DNA from: Tausonia pullulans
Taxonomy: Eukaryota > Basidiomycota > Tremellomycetes > Cystofilobasidiales > Mrakiaceae
Assembly: GCA_951802195.1 (NCBI GenBank)
Contig: OX637630.1
Span: forward strand, 558,001-622,000
Reading direction: 5' to 3'
Length of the DNA stretch: 64,000 bases
Part shown: piece by piece, positions 12,821 to 29,296 of the stretch
How the letters are laid out: each line of letters opens with the position of its first letter
Numbering within the stretch: position 1 is the first letter of the stretch
The notes under the pieces: model-generated
What the model was told of the DNA's origin: nothing
The model's database searches: none
The model's input: the letters and a program-made list of their open reading frames with translations, nothing else
Position numbers and translations under genes: made by a program

Positions 12821-15122
12821 ATGCGCGAGATCAGTGCGTCTCTCCGGCCATCCATCTCGAATGAGAGAACCGCATGACTCTTCATCATGATTTCTGACGA
12901 CGTCCCTCCGCCCTCCTCTCTCCTTCCACCTTCCCTTCAGTCAACCTCCAGGTTCGCTATCGCAGCATCCATCGTCGCCCGACTCAACCCTGACTCTCCC
13001 CTATCTGCAATCCAGGTCGGACAGTGCGGAAATCAGCTCGGAACCGCCTTCTGGGAGCACCTCCTCATCGAGCACGGCCTTGACAAGTCATGAGTCCCCG
13101 GCCCTCTCCCGCTCTGACACACACTCCACAGGCTGATGCTGGTCCGCCCCGCTCCACTGGACAGTATGTTGGCAAGGACCCTCAGCAGCTCGTCCGGTCG
13201 TCGGTCTACTTTACCGAGGGTGCGTCGTCCTCCCTTCTCTTCCAAGCGATATTCGCTTGCAAGCACCCGCTGACGCCTGGACTCCACAGCTGGCAATGGC
13301 AAGTACGTCCCCCGGTCGATCCAGATCGACCTCGAACCCGGAACTGGAGAAACGATCCGCAACGGTGGCCTCGGCAACGTTAGTTGAGAGTCGCTCGCAC
13401 CCCTACCGCGTCGTCGCTCTCCCCACGCGGTCCCCGACAGGGCTGATGAGATACGGCTTTTCCTCCTCTCTTCAGCTCTTCCGCCCCGACACCTTTGTCT
13501 CTGGACAGAGCGGAGCGGGTAACAACTGGGCCAGTGAGTGGGCCGGGACTTTACGGTAGACCGTCGTCGCGTCCCTCTTCTGACGCGCGCTCTCCTTCCC
13601 AGAGGGATACTACACTGAAGGAGCCGAGCTTGTCGACAACATTCTCGGTGCGTCAGTTGGCTATTTAGTGCGGTCTCTCTGACGAGGAGCTGACTTAGAA
13701 ACGCGTGCAGATGTCCTCCGCGTCCAGGCCGAGCGATGCGACCTCCTCCAGGGATTCCAGGTTCTCCACTCTCTCGGAGGAGGAACTGGATCCGGTCTCG
13801 GAGCGCTTCTCCTCAGCAAGGTCAAGGAGGAGTTCCCTGACCGTATGCTCGCGACTTTCTCGGTCCTCCCCTCGCCCAAGGCGCGTAGAGACGTGTTTCC
13901 TCCGTTCCTGGAGCGTCTCAACACGTGCTGACGCGTACTAGCCCTCTTAGGTATCGGACACCGTCGTCGAGCCCTACAACGCCCTCCTCTCGTTCCATCA
14001 GCTCGTTGAGAACAGCGACCTCACTTTCTGCATTGACAATGAGGCCCTGTACGTCGTCTGATCTATTCAACGCCATGCACCAACTAACGCTCTCCTTACT
14101 CAGCTACGACATCTGCGTTCGGTCGCTCAAGATTCCCTCGCCGACGTACGAGAACCTCAACGGTATCATTGCCCGTGTCATGGCTGGCATCACCACCACC
14201 CTCCGCTTCCCCGGACAGCTCAACTCGGACCTTCGCAAGCTCGCGGTCAACCTGATCCCCTTCCCCCGGCTCCACTTCTTCATCAACGGATATGCACCCC
14301 TCGTTGCCGTGCGTTCTGACCCTCTGCATTGGTCGGCCATGTACTGACTCTTTTCTATTTAAAGCCCGGAGGCCAGGCATACCAAACCACCAACATCGCC
14401 GACCTCACCTCGCAGATGTTCGAGGTGCGCCTCCCAGTGCGGCTTCGTCGCTCAAGTCTAGCTCTGACGATATCTACAGCCCAAGTCGATGATGGCCGCC
14501 ACCAACCCCAACCACGGTCGCTGGCTCACCGTCGCCACCATCTTCCGTGGTGCGTCATCACCAGAGGCGATTTATCGTTCGCTGCTCATTCTTCTCCCCC
14601 TCAGGCGCCAAGATCTCCATGCGTGACGTCGAGGAGGCCTCTTACAACCTCCGCCAGAAGAACCAGGGCGTGCGTGCTATCGTTTTGTCGTCATCGTTAG
14701 AACTTTCTAATGTCGACTCTCCTCCCAGGGGTTCGTCGAGTGGATTCCCAACTCGGTCATGTCGTCCGTCTGCGACGTCCCGCCTGTCGGCGTGAAGCAG
14801 GCCGCGACGTTCATTGGCAACTCGACGGCGATCCAGGAGCTCTTCAAGCGGTCGCACGCACAGTTCGCCGCCATGTACAGGCGCAAGGCCTTCCTCCACT
14901 GGTACCTCGGCGAGGGTATGGACGAGATGGAGTTCAGCGAGGCTGAGTCAAACATGCTTGGTAGGTTCCTGGCTCTCATTCCGCTTGCGTTGATCAATTC
15001 TGATGTTCTCGCCGCCCGCAGACCTCGTCTCCGAGTACCAGCAGTACGAGACCGCCGGCACCGAGGAGGACGAGCTTTACGAGGAGGAGATCCAGGAGGG
15101 CGAGGAGCAGTACGAGCAGTGA
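12821..15122 (+). CDS. beta-tubulin, divergent paralogue
   Basis: Forms the alpha/beta heterodimer of microtubules. ATG 12821 opens a 13-nt exon (MREI), followed by an 11-nt exon at 12941-12951 and then VGQCGNQLG. Family hallmarks include [20 protein letters not shown], the GTP-binding [71 protein letters not shown], and the acidic tail ending EEGEEQYEQ. The MREI autoregulatory N-terminus and the SEYQQYE segment mark it as beta, not alpha or gamma. It departs from typical fungal beta-tubulin at many sites, for example [23 protein letters not shown], an insertion ADAGPPRS before TGQYVG, and Leu where Glu198 normally lies. About ten short introns interrupt it; the donor after GLD (near 13080) is not clear. 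The stop is TGA 15120-15122. Confidence 0.93.
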
Positions 15123-15492
15123 TTAGGTGAGCATCAGTTTCCCTCCTCCATCTCCGTTTCTTTCTTTTTTCTCTGTCTGACGTCCAGTCTCCAGATCAAA
15201 GGCGTCGCCCCTCTTTCACCAGTTCTTTCCCGGCCTAGCTTCCTCCCCTCTCGCTACTCTCTCTATCTCTCCTCTCTCTCATTTCCTGTTGCCATGACGG
15301 ATACCTTCCAATGATAAACCTTTGGCAGAACAAAGAAATGATCTGCAAAGATTTGATGCTTTCACGCTTGATATTGAGAGATGTGAATCTGAACTGGTCG
15401 GCATGGAAACGTTTCACTTCCTTGTCCAAGGGGGATCGCGTCGTCGCGCTCGCTTTCCCTTCCTTCCTCCCTTCCAACCATCATCCCTAATC

Positions 15493-16894
15493 ATGAGCTT
15501 CTCCGACCTTTCCCACAGCAAGGTCAACCTCGGACGTCTTGTCTCCCGCCTCGAAAGGACACTCGCCTCGGGCGTCGAGGACAAGACATGGTGGGAGGTT
15601 CGCAAGCTGAGCGAGGTCCGTCCGTTCCCGTCGTCTCTCCCTCTCAACAGGAGGTCGCTTACAAATTATTGCATATGTGCTTTGATCAGGATGCCAATTA
15701 TGCTCGCAAACTTCTTGATAGTATTGTCGTCCGGGACGAGGAGGAGACGGGTGCGAGGTGTGTTGCGTTGTCGTCGTTCTCCGCATGCGTCCCGACATCT
15801 GACGTGGTCCGCCTCACTCGAAGCACGAGCACGGCGTTCTCGACGTACGAAGCCAAGCTTAACAAAATCACCATGTCACTCATTCTCGCCCAGCCCGTGT
15901 GTTCCATTTGTTTTTGCTCCCTCGCAGCCGAGCTGACAGCCCGACTTACGTCCCTCTGCCCTCTTCCTCGCAGGCGACACCCCCTCTTCCCCCCGTCCCA
16001 ATCTACATGATCCCGCCTCCACCAGAGCCACTCATCAGCACCACTACTGCCATTGCCCCAGTTCCTTCTTCCTCTCTGTCTTCCATCAATACTGCCGACG
16101 ACGCCGACCTGCACATCCCACCGACGCCCGCCGCCGTGCCGGACCTCATTCCGGGCTCCTCCGCCGATACCCCCGACGCCGATGCTTCCACTGCTCCTCT
16201 GGCTGAGCATACTTTCCGAGACGCACTGATTGAGGAGACGACACACCCCGACAGCTCATTGCGTCGGAGGATGTCGCTCTCCCCTGAGGTCGAAGTTGCG
16301 TCGCCGTCGCCGACCTTCCGCACGCCGGTGCTCAGCGATGAAGCCCATCGACGCGCTGGATTGGGACTCGCTCCTGCGACTGAGGTGTACGAGTTGCAAG
16401 AGAGGCAGCAACAGTCATCCAGCCTAAAGGATCAGTCGGGAATCGTCGGAAGCACGAGTAGGCTACATGACGAGCTGACGGAGCAGTTGGCACAGGTCGG
16501 TCTTGGTTATCTTCGCTGGAGTGCGTGCTTCGCTTCGGGATAGCACTTCGCTGATATGGGCTCTTGGTGACATCAACAGATGTCGACGCAGCTCCGGAAG
16601 AACGCCCTCCATTTCTCCAACTCGCTCGAAGCGGAGAAGCCTCTCCTCGAGCAAGGCGCTGCTCTTCTCGAGTGTAAGTCCCTGTCCCTTCCCCTCTGGT
16701 TCTCTCTTCCTCGTTCTTACGCAAATCTTTTTCTTGTCTGATCATCAGCCAACGTATCCAAGCTCACGGGATCTCAAGTCCGCCTCGGGACTGTCAGCGC
16801 GTCGGGTCGAAGCAACACTTGGCTCGTCATTGGCGCGTGTGGGGTGGTGTCAGTCGCGTGGCTGTGGATGTACCTCATCATTCGGATGACTTGA
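15493..16894 (+). CDS. USE1: Use1-type SNARE of ER retrograde traffic
   Basis: Tail-anchored SNARE that works with the Sec20/Tip20 tether when COPI vesicles fuse with the ER. ATG 15493 gives SKVNLGRLVSRLERTL, the typical Use1 N-terminal helix, then WWEVRKLSE and ARKLLDSIV. A long Pro/Ser/Thr-rich linker follows. The SNARE region is LTEQLAQMSTQLRKNAL followed by HFSNSLEAEKPLLEQGAALLE (a central polar position lies among heptad hydrophobics). The C-terminal anchor is TWLVIGACGVVSVAWLWMYL followed by IIRMT and stop. The order of domains and a lumenal tail of a few residues match Use1. The linker is longer than in yeast. At least four introns are present; linker exon boundaries were not all resolved. 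Confidence 0.8.
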
Positions 16895-17644
16895 AGTGGA
16901 ACTGGAGCGGCGGGAGGATGATGAGGAGTGTTGCAGCATTGGGAAGATAGCCGGACGAGGGCGGGCTGGTCGACGGAGGAGTGTAGATGATGGGCCGTGT
17001 GAACAGACTGCTTGGCGCATCTGGACGATGGTTCGGCTCAGCAAAACGAGTTGCATTGGTGATGCAGTCGTGTGAGAAACAGCGAGGGAAATTAAAGTGC
17101 ATTGGAGGCGCAAATGTTACGATGTCCGGCTCGTCCGATGACCATATGGGTTCAACTGGACGCTTTCATTGTTTCTGTCAAGAATGATATAAGGAGCGAA
17201 CGGCTGCCAACCGTATGTGCATTGCTGTCGACCGGGGCTAGGAACGGACGATCCGGGCCATGTTGAAGCAGCTTAGCGGCTGCAGTGATTCTGGCACAAG
17301 CTAGTCATTCGGTCGACGTTGATATAAGGCCTTTGCCCGAGCGGCTAAGACCCGCGGCTTCTTATCTACGGATCAATAGCAAAGATATTTCAGGAATCTC
17401 GTAACAGGCTGCGCGCGTGCTGATGCGCAATGCTCATCGCACAACGGGGACCAAACAAAGATTTCAATTGTCTGCATCATGTCTCATTGTTGTTGAGGGC
17501 GAAAGTGCGTTAACCCCGAAAATCCCTGAGTGCGGTAATTCCCGAATCCCCGAACCCCCGAGCCCGGGAGTGCGTTGATACCCGAATCCCCGAGCCCGAG
17601 AGTGGAGGAGGCAGGAGGGAGACACACCGCCTGAGCTCAAGACC
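16895..17644. other. intergenic region with a 26-nt direct repeat
   Basis: No gene was seen. Two copies of a 26-nt sequence, GAGTGCGKTRATWCCCGAAT followed by CCCCGA, lie at 17528-17553 and 17568-17593 with a 40-nt period. Around 17335-17370 a stretch resembling the D-arm half of a tRNA-Leu/Ser (GCCCGAGCGGCTAAGACC) has no matching T-arm. Confidence 0.5.
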
Positions 17645-19697
17645 ATGCCGCCCGCCGACCGACCCCTCTTTCTCCTTCTATCCAACGGCCACACAACACT
17701 TTTACGCCATTCGAGTGTCTACAAATATGGGTCTTGAGGCTGATTCTGATACCCAGCTTTATGGGTAGCTATCTTGTTACTCCCATGCCCGCACAAGGAA
17801 CAGGGGAGAGCACACAGATGCTCTTCCTGGCGCGCGTTCTCTCGCCAGGCTCGCGCCTCCGATTATCTTCATTGCTCGTTCCGCTGGCTGACGGTCGTGC
17901 TGGTGACCGCAGATACATCCCGACGGAATGGGTCTGCATCATCTTTGTCGTCTTATTCAGCCTGAGTACGGGTAAGTCCTCGTCATACATGCGCGCTTGC
18001 TCCATTTCAGCCGCTCCACGCGCGGTTGGTTCAGGCGGGCCAGCTCTGCGAGGTCATCCCTCTTTCTCTTTCGTACGCTCGCTAATATAGGCGTGCCTCT
18101 TCCAGCGGCCCACGTTGGCCAGTCGACGTACTACAAGCTCCCATGGCTCACGTTCACTATCATCCCTGGAGGCCTTCTCGAAATTCTCGGATGGTCGTGA
18201 GTCAGGAACCACACCCTTCTTTGAGAGAGATTGCCCACGGCGCGTGCTTGATAGCTGATGTGTTTCTCTTCCAGTGGACGTCTTTGGAATTCGATATCGC
18301 CTAGGCTCCTGGACGGGTACCTGATGCAGATTTGCTGCCTGGTTCGTCGTCATTCAGAGGGGTCTGACGAGGGAGAAGAGAGACGCTGATTTACCTGTGC
18401 TGTGGTGATCTGCAGATCATCGGGCCTGGTGAGTCGTAACTCGCTTCGTGTCGCCTTTTACCAAATCACTCACACCATCTATTGGAAAGCCTTCTTGATG
18501 GCCGCCAATTACCTCATCCTCGGTTTAATCATCAACAAGCTCGGCACTCACTTTGCGCTCCTCCCGTCGCTTTGGTGTCAGTCGTCGTCCTCCTTCTCCT
18601 TTATGCATCTCCATCTCTGACATACTCGCGGACGCACAGATACGATCATCTTCTGCTCAGGCGACATCACCTCCCTGTGAGTTCACGGCGGGAGCTTATG
18701 AGCGACGGGGACCTACCTGCACGTGACAGTCGAGCGGGACTTACACCGGGAGTCCACGTCCCGGTCGCTCAAATTTGATCATCATACCTTTTGCTGAGCA
18801 TTTTTACCCCCACTATACACCACCCTCGCTCGTACTTTTAAACACGCAGTGTCATCCAGGCCATCGGTGGAGGCATGGCGGCGACTTCCGTGCAGTCCAA
18901 GAAGATCCCTAAGCCTGATCCCAACAAGGGGGCTAAGATTATGGTGGTTGGAATCATCTTCCAAATGGTGATGTGAGCGAAGCGTATGTGTTCGGAGGCG
19001 TTTGTGTGCTGATCATTCGCTCTTTCAGCATGCTGGCTTATACCTTCATCGCTGTAGACTGTATGATTCATATTCCCTTTGCTTCCTCCTGGATGAGTTG
19101 GACTGACAAATTTCCACCTCACTTTCAGTCACCCTTCGCTGGGCCCTCGACAAACCGTACAAGCGCAGAACGCGCGCTCTCGCCCAAGCTAGCCCTTCGT
19201 CTGCTGCCGAATATCTTGGTGAGGACACGTCTGATGCGATCGCGATGAATCCTACCTCGATTCCCGAGATGGCGCATTCGGGCGAGGAGATAAGACGGTG
19301 GAAGCTCCTCCTCACTGGACTCGGTATCTCGACGCTCTGCATCTTCATCCGGTCCATTTACAGGACTATCGAGCTTCTAGACGGCTGGGTAAGTATGCTA
19401 GCAGATTCGAAAGTCCAGAGTGTCTGCTGATGCTCACCCATACGTTTGTGACTCCCCTCAGTCGGGGCCCATCATTGCCAATCAGGCTCTCTTCAGCTGG
19501 CTCGGTACGTTCCTACAACAGATTCCGCTGTTGCGGAGGCTCACATGAATATCTTATCTTGCATTGCAGACGGAGCCATGATTTGTGTGGCCCTCATCGG
19601 GATCAACATCTTCCACCCTGGGCGGCTTCTCCGAACTCGCAATAATGTGGTCTCGCTCGGAATGGCGAGAAGACGCAAGGGTGCTGCGAAAGCTTAG
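17645..19697 (+). CDS. RTA1-like multi-spanning membrane protein
   Basis: Fungal RTA1/RSB1 family, seven-helix proteins linked to lipid translocation and resistance to toxic compounds; substrates are mostly unknown. Signature segments are YIPTEWVCIIFVVLFSLST (helix 1), HVGQ, EILGW, LMQICCLIIGPAFLMAANYL, FCSGDITSLVIQAIGGGMA, RSIYRTIELLDGW and a last helix LDGAMICVALIGINIFHPG. Both Q-x(6)-G-P-x-F and GD-x(7)-QAxGGG are typical. Two first exons are possible: ATG 17645, ending VYKYG, or ATG 17727, ending TQLYG. Each donor leaves GG, which joins A-TAC at 17911 to give GYIP. The gene stops at TAG 19695-19697. Introns number about seven. Expression signals were not identified. Confidence 0.85.
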
Positions 19698-20730
19698 CTA
19701 GGGCACCGTTGCTGGCTCAGCGATCTTGATAGATGTCTTTTTGCCTGAAGCACGGCGTGTGCCGCCAACGAAACCCGCACTTAGACAGGTGCACCATATG
19801 TCATTGGCAAGGCCAGAAGCTTCAACAGACAATCCATCCCATGTCTGCATGGTAGGTATCAAGCCTAGGCCAGCGAGTTTCGCTGAGTTTCATATTTAAA
19901 TGGATCGTTTGTAGCCATCAAGTGGGTCGCGATGAGACTTTCCAACGTCCTTGCTCTCCTTCCACACACAGACTTGCTCAGCCTTACTGCTCACTCTGCA
20001 CCTCTACGCTTAACCGTACACTTCCTCCTCTACCGTAGCCTATCAGTCAGAGACCTCGTCATCCGCTTGCCCGAGCTTCGCTATTGCCATCAGGTTGCGC
20101 GGTCCTTTTTACTTCGTTGGCACTTGCTTTTGATGAGACCTCTCATCTTTGAGTCAGCCATATTGGTTGATTTTGTTCTTTGCTTGTACCAGTCGTGGAG
20201 AGGGGCGTTCATGACGTGCGTTGTCCTAAGGATGGCGCGCGCATCTTGAGCCGGACCATGGTGCAAAGAGAGAGATCGCCAAGGCCCCAAGAGAGTCAGT
20301 CGCGTCATTGTCCGATGGGATCCGGACGCCTTGGTCGTGCATGTTGGTTTAAGAAGAGAGAGCTGAGTGCCAGAATGACGCAGAGGTTGTTGTGGCGACA
20401 GATTGCCCGCAGCCAGCTTCGGCAGTCTTCTCACGTCGGCGCCTGTTCGCTGCTGAGTTCTGTCGAAGACCACAGTTACATGGTAAGCTAGAGTGCCCTT
20501 CACTTTTCCTTTGCCCTCAGCACACGTCCGACACAAGCCATTGACCGCAACGAAACGCCGAACGAGGGGCCCCGTTCAGACGGAAGGCGTGCTCGAGGGG
20601 GAAAAGGTAGCGAGCGAATCGACACATCGGGCTTCCCTCAGCTGCTCAACCTCTAACAAACACCTCGGACTCGCTCCTTTACCTTTCTCTCTCTCTCTTT
20701 CTCGTCTCCTCTTTCTGTCTCTCTCTCATC
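19698..20730. other. intergenic region upstream of MET3
   Basis: About 1 kb without a supported gene. The last 90 bases before ATG 20731 are a CT-rich leader (repeats of CTCTCTCTTTCT). No CACGTG (Cbf1/Met4-type) site was seen in the last 300 bases. Confidence 0.45.
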
Positions 20731-23065
<2,335 letters not shown>

Positions 23066-23188
23066 AATTTGTGTTGTGTAGAGTCCTCTGGTTTTATTAG
23101 CTTGCATCGATCGATCATGAAGGGTCACAAACGCGCCACGTGATAGTGAGATCTCTCCCGACCTTTCTTTCGTATTTCGCTTCAAAGG

Positions 23189-24832
23189 TCAAAGCAACTT
23201 TGCATAAAGCGCCTGGGCAGGCGAAAAACGGGAGAACCTAAGCGCAAAGGCCGAGCCCTCCACTAGAACTGCATCGCCCGGCGGCAGGGCCCGTTCTCCC
23301 GAGTACAGCGAGTTGAGAAAGAGACAAGTCTGGCGGAAGGAAGGCGGGTCAGCTTGTGAGTATCTACGAGATGAACAACAAGACTGACGATGTTGACGAG
23401 TCTCCCGAGAGGTTCGTCCAGATGAGGCTCGCCGGCCTTCCGCCGGCTGTCGAGAGCGTCGCATGCCTCGTAGAAGCGACCGAGGAAGGGTCCGAGAACG
23501 TCTTGTTGGACGACGTCTGCCAGCGGCGTGGGCACCTCGGTTGGGAGAGAAACGCTCTCGGGCATTTGCAAAAGTTTGGAGATGAAATCGAGCGATGGGA
23601 GTGTCGAGGGGAGATCGGCGAGAATGTGGAGATAACGGCGTCGATCCTCGAAGGAAAGGCTGGTAGATTCACTGGAGACGAGGGTTTTGAGAAGCAGCAG
23701 CGCTGGTTCTGCGTTGTGCTGCACCAGTGAAAGCAACTCGGTTGGAAGAATGAGCGCCGGTAACAACGAGTCGAAGGGGACCACCAGTTTGGCGAGGAGC
23801 TGTAAGCTTGTCAGTCAGATGGGCTCCTTCTAGAGGGTGCCGCGGAGGAAGGCAACACACAGTACGCTCGCTGGTTCTGAGTGGTCGCTCGGATGCTACG
23901 TATCGAAGGCCCAACAGAAGAGACAGCTCCGGCCTATACACGGGGGGAGGTCCGCCCGCTGGTCAACTTCTCTTATCCACGAAGTTTTAATTCTTCTAAA
24001 GACTCACGCGGATCGAAGCTCTAAGGGAGTGACTTTGCCAAAGGCGGCCGGGACTGAGGCTCGAGGCAAATTGGACCCGGTCGGGAGCGGGAACGGGATG
24101 AGGGCGCTGGCCGTCATGCCATCGAGCTGCAAGCACAGCGACCACTAGTCAATCCTTGTCTTCATGAGGGTTAACGAGTCGACCATCGTCGATTTACCCT
24201 CTGTCCCTGGTCGGACAGCTCGTACCAGATCGCCCAAATTAAGGCCGCGACCTCATCGCTGGGCATCAACGAGTCGTCCACGGGCTGCTCCTGTAAACAA
24301 AGGGCACAGATTAGATGTCAGGAAAGAAGACACGAGACAAACAAGATTTCAGACCCATCGACTTCTTCTGACTCACCCATCGCAGACGCGTCAAGAGCTC
24401 CTCAAGACTCGACCGAAACGAGGGCTGTTCGCTGAGAACATGCAGAGCGGCCAGTCTTGCTTCAATCTATTTACAAAAGGTATAAGTCGACAGATTGTCT
24501 TCAGAAGCTCGCGTGCCTGCCCGACTTACAGGACTCTCGTTGTCCAGCAGGACGGGCAAGACCGCTTCCAGCGCGAGGGAGAAGACGAGTTCGGGTGACA
24601 CGAGCGAGAATACGCGATTCCTGATCTCACCGAGGGTCGCGGAACTGGAGAGGATGTGCTGGACCTCCGGCTGGAGGTAGCGGAGGAGTGGGATGGTGGC
24701 CATCTCGTGAGGGTCGAGGTGATGGCCGATGGAGGTTAAAAGAAACAAGGCTAGAGCGCTCAAGGCAACCAAGCTAGTCATCTGGTCGTGGCTTACCCCC
24801 TTGATGAGCTCCCAACCACTACCCTCACACAC
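23189..24832 (-). CDS. helical-repeat protein of unknown function
   Basis: No family was recognised. The stop is TGA at 23189-23191. Reading along the minus strand, coding exons with consistent splice sites include GSGWELIKG, a long helix-rich part (LLRYLQPEVQHILSSSATLG), RLAALHVLSEQPSF, IWAIWYELSDQ, and a 160-residue C-terminal block (for example LILPTELLSLVQHNAEPALL). Leu- and Ala-rich amphipathic stretches of 12-20 residues alternate with short loops, which suggests an alpha-solenoid (HEAT/ARM-like) fold. The real start was not found: an in-frame stop lies just upstream of 24854, so at least one more 5' exon is needed, probably within 24855-24930. It converges with MET3, and its 5' side faces the acidic-protein gene, probably from a shared promoter. 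Confidence 0.6.
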
Positions 24833-24939
24833 ATATCTCCGACAGAGGCAGTTTCATCTCTCTCGAGCCATACATGGTCTTGCAGAACAAGGCGAGTAGC
24901 AACAGCCAGCCGCGCGGACATGCGGCACCCGAATGGTGT

Positions 24940-26073
24940 TCATGACGCGCGTTCGGCTGACCTCCCGCACCCTGGCGGTCTACACAGCACAAACGTCTGG
25001 CGAGCGCCAAGTGGAACAAGTCTATATCAAAGAAGCTTTCACTAGCGAGCCTCGTATGTGTCCTCTGACTCAATCTCCTCGTTTGCTCTCAGAGCGCGAG
25101 GCGGAAGCACGGCCGGGGCCGGGGCCGCGCATACGCGACCTGGACCCAAGCCGCGTCGACCGAACACGGGGTTTCCGACTCTTCAGGAGGGCGTTGCGGA
25201 GGTCGATTCGTCGGAAGACGATTCGACGGAGGGTGATTCGGAAGAAGTCAATGGAGACGAGGAGAAGGGAACGGCCGACAACGAAGAGGGACAGGAGGAA
25301 GGAGAAACTGACGCGCTCGAAGACGAGTCGGCTGGACCGTCATCAGGTCAGTAGTCGAGTCGTGCCTGTGGTGATCTGCCTCTGACGCCTGTCGACTTAC
25401 AGGCTTCCGTTCATCTCGTCGGAAGCTGCAGTCAAACGCCTCGCGCTACGATGAGCCCGGACCGGACTCCCTTGACCCTGGTGAGTCGTTCATTCAGTCT
25501 GCAAAGAAACCTCGATTGAGCTTCTCCTTGATCGACTTACTGACCGCTCACCCACAGATGCTGAGCCTGAACCGGAAGTTGACCTCTCCGCCTTCCTCGC
25601 CCGCCAGCGGCTCGCCGCATTTCCGTCATCTGACGGCGCATCTACGACGACGCTCGATCCGACTCAGATCGCTGCCGACGACGCCGCCGCCGAAGTCGAT
25701 CACTCACTTCTAAAAAAACACAACGCCCTTTCCAGTCACCGGAGTAATAAGGGAAACGTGAAGACGGTCGAATGGGATGCTCAGGATGTCGAGGCGATGA
25801 CGACGGAGCGGGCAAAGGCGGATGCGATCTCTGGTTCGTCCATCGTGGTCCTTATGCCTCTTTCATTTTGCGGTCACTGACTCATGTGGTTTGTCGCGCG
25901 TCAAACTAGACGTCAAGGCAAGACTGTTGGCGGCGCAGGAAGGGGCAGGACGCGTTGGACGACATGGTGTTATCTCAACCAAGGTCGACCGATCGAGACG
26001 AACGCCAGTGGTCGCCGAGCCGGCGGCGTCCGTGGATGACTACGATGTAGACGCCTTTCTAAATTCTCTATAA
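24940..26073 (+). CDS. acidic low-complexity protein of unknown function
   Basis: The frame is clear from about 25085 to the stop at 26071-26073. It starts basic and Gly/Ala/Pro-rich, then runs through a Glu/Asp-rich stretch (DSSEDDSTEGDSEEVNGDEE) to a more conserved-looking C-terminal part: EVDLSAFLARQRLAAFPS, LLKKHNALSSH, VEWDAQDVEAMTTERAKADAI and DVKARLLAAQEG. It ends DDYDVDAFLNSL. Four short introns fit GT-AG rules. The 5' exon is uncertain; the start coordinate is approximate. The charged, partly disordered composition is common in nucleolar and RNA-binding proteins, but no domain supports that role. Confidence 0.6.
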
Positions 26074-26283
26074 TGGCTTAACTTACCAAAGATACGATGG
26101 GAGAGCACGACAGAAAAGAGAGACTGAAATCGTTCTGAGCGAGACTGGATGACGGACATGAACATGTCAATCATCACTTCTTGTCCAACTATTTCGTTTT
26201 CATATGTCAGAACCTTGAAAAAGGCTAAGGCACGGGCAGGAGAAAAGGCATAGCCTGCAGGGAGCTCCCGCCGTTACCCTTTC

Positions 26284-28747
<2,464 letters not shown>

Positions 28748-29296
28748 GGTTAAGTGGGAAAGAAAGCTAAGAGTAGCATGGCTCATGCATTTTGTCATCT
28801 GATTGAGCCGAGAGCACTCGTTGACAAGCTCTCGGCGGGCGACCGGTCCGGGGGGGACCGACCGGAGCGGCTTCCTCGCGCTTGTTAGCCTGAATAGAGG
28901 CGGACCTCTCTCTACAGAAAGCCGTCCAGGGCCATGTTGAGGAAATCATCTTGGTCTCGTGATGCAGATAGGCAGCTGATCGTACGCTGCCGTTGGTGTG
29001 GATGCGTCAACCTCGGCCGACCTTGTGACAAGGCGTCGTTCGGAAGGATCAAACCTGAAAGCGACATAATGATGTCTGGCGAAGGTACAGATGAGTCTGA
29101 AAATCGGCTACGATGATGGAGTCATAGAGCTCCACTGGGCCCTCAGCGGTCAGAGAACTCTGCGTCATATCTCCAACGAGCGGGTCGTGTCGCACCTGTC
29201 TTCCTTAACTCAAACGACGACCTTTTCCCCAGCCTCTTCGACTACCGCGACTGCCGTCCCTCGAGCGAACTCATGTATTGAGCATCAAGTTTCATC
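28748..29296. other. divergent promoter region, carboxylesterase / ferroportin
   Basis: 549 bp lie between the two divergent starts and presumably carry both promoters. A GATA motif appears near 28967 (GCAGATAGGC). GATA factors control iron genes in many basidiomycetes, but single GATA sites are frequent by chance, so this is only a note. Confidence 0.35.

Noticed and set aside
12441-12890. 149-codon frame upstream of beta-tubulin
   Set aside because: No domain, and it overlaps the CT-rich promoter and the first tubulin exon.
17335-17410. Possible tRNA (GCCCGAGCGGCTAAGACCCG)
   Set aside because: Only a D-arm-like half; no T-arm, acceptor pairing or terminator in range.
23130-23145. CACGTG site near MET3
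   Set aside because: It lies 3' of MET3 between convergent genes, not in a promoter, so it is unlikely to be a sulfur-control site.
24181-24600. Plus-strand 144-codon frame
   Set aside because: Lies opposite the minus-strand helical protein, whose exons here have consistent splice sites and better composition.
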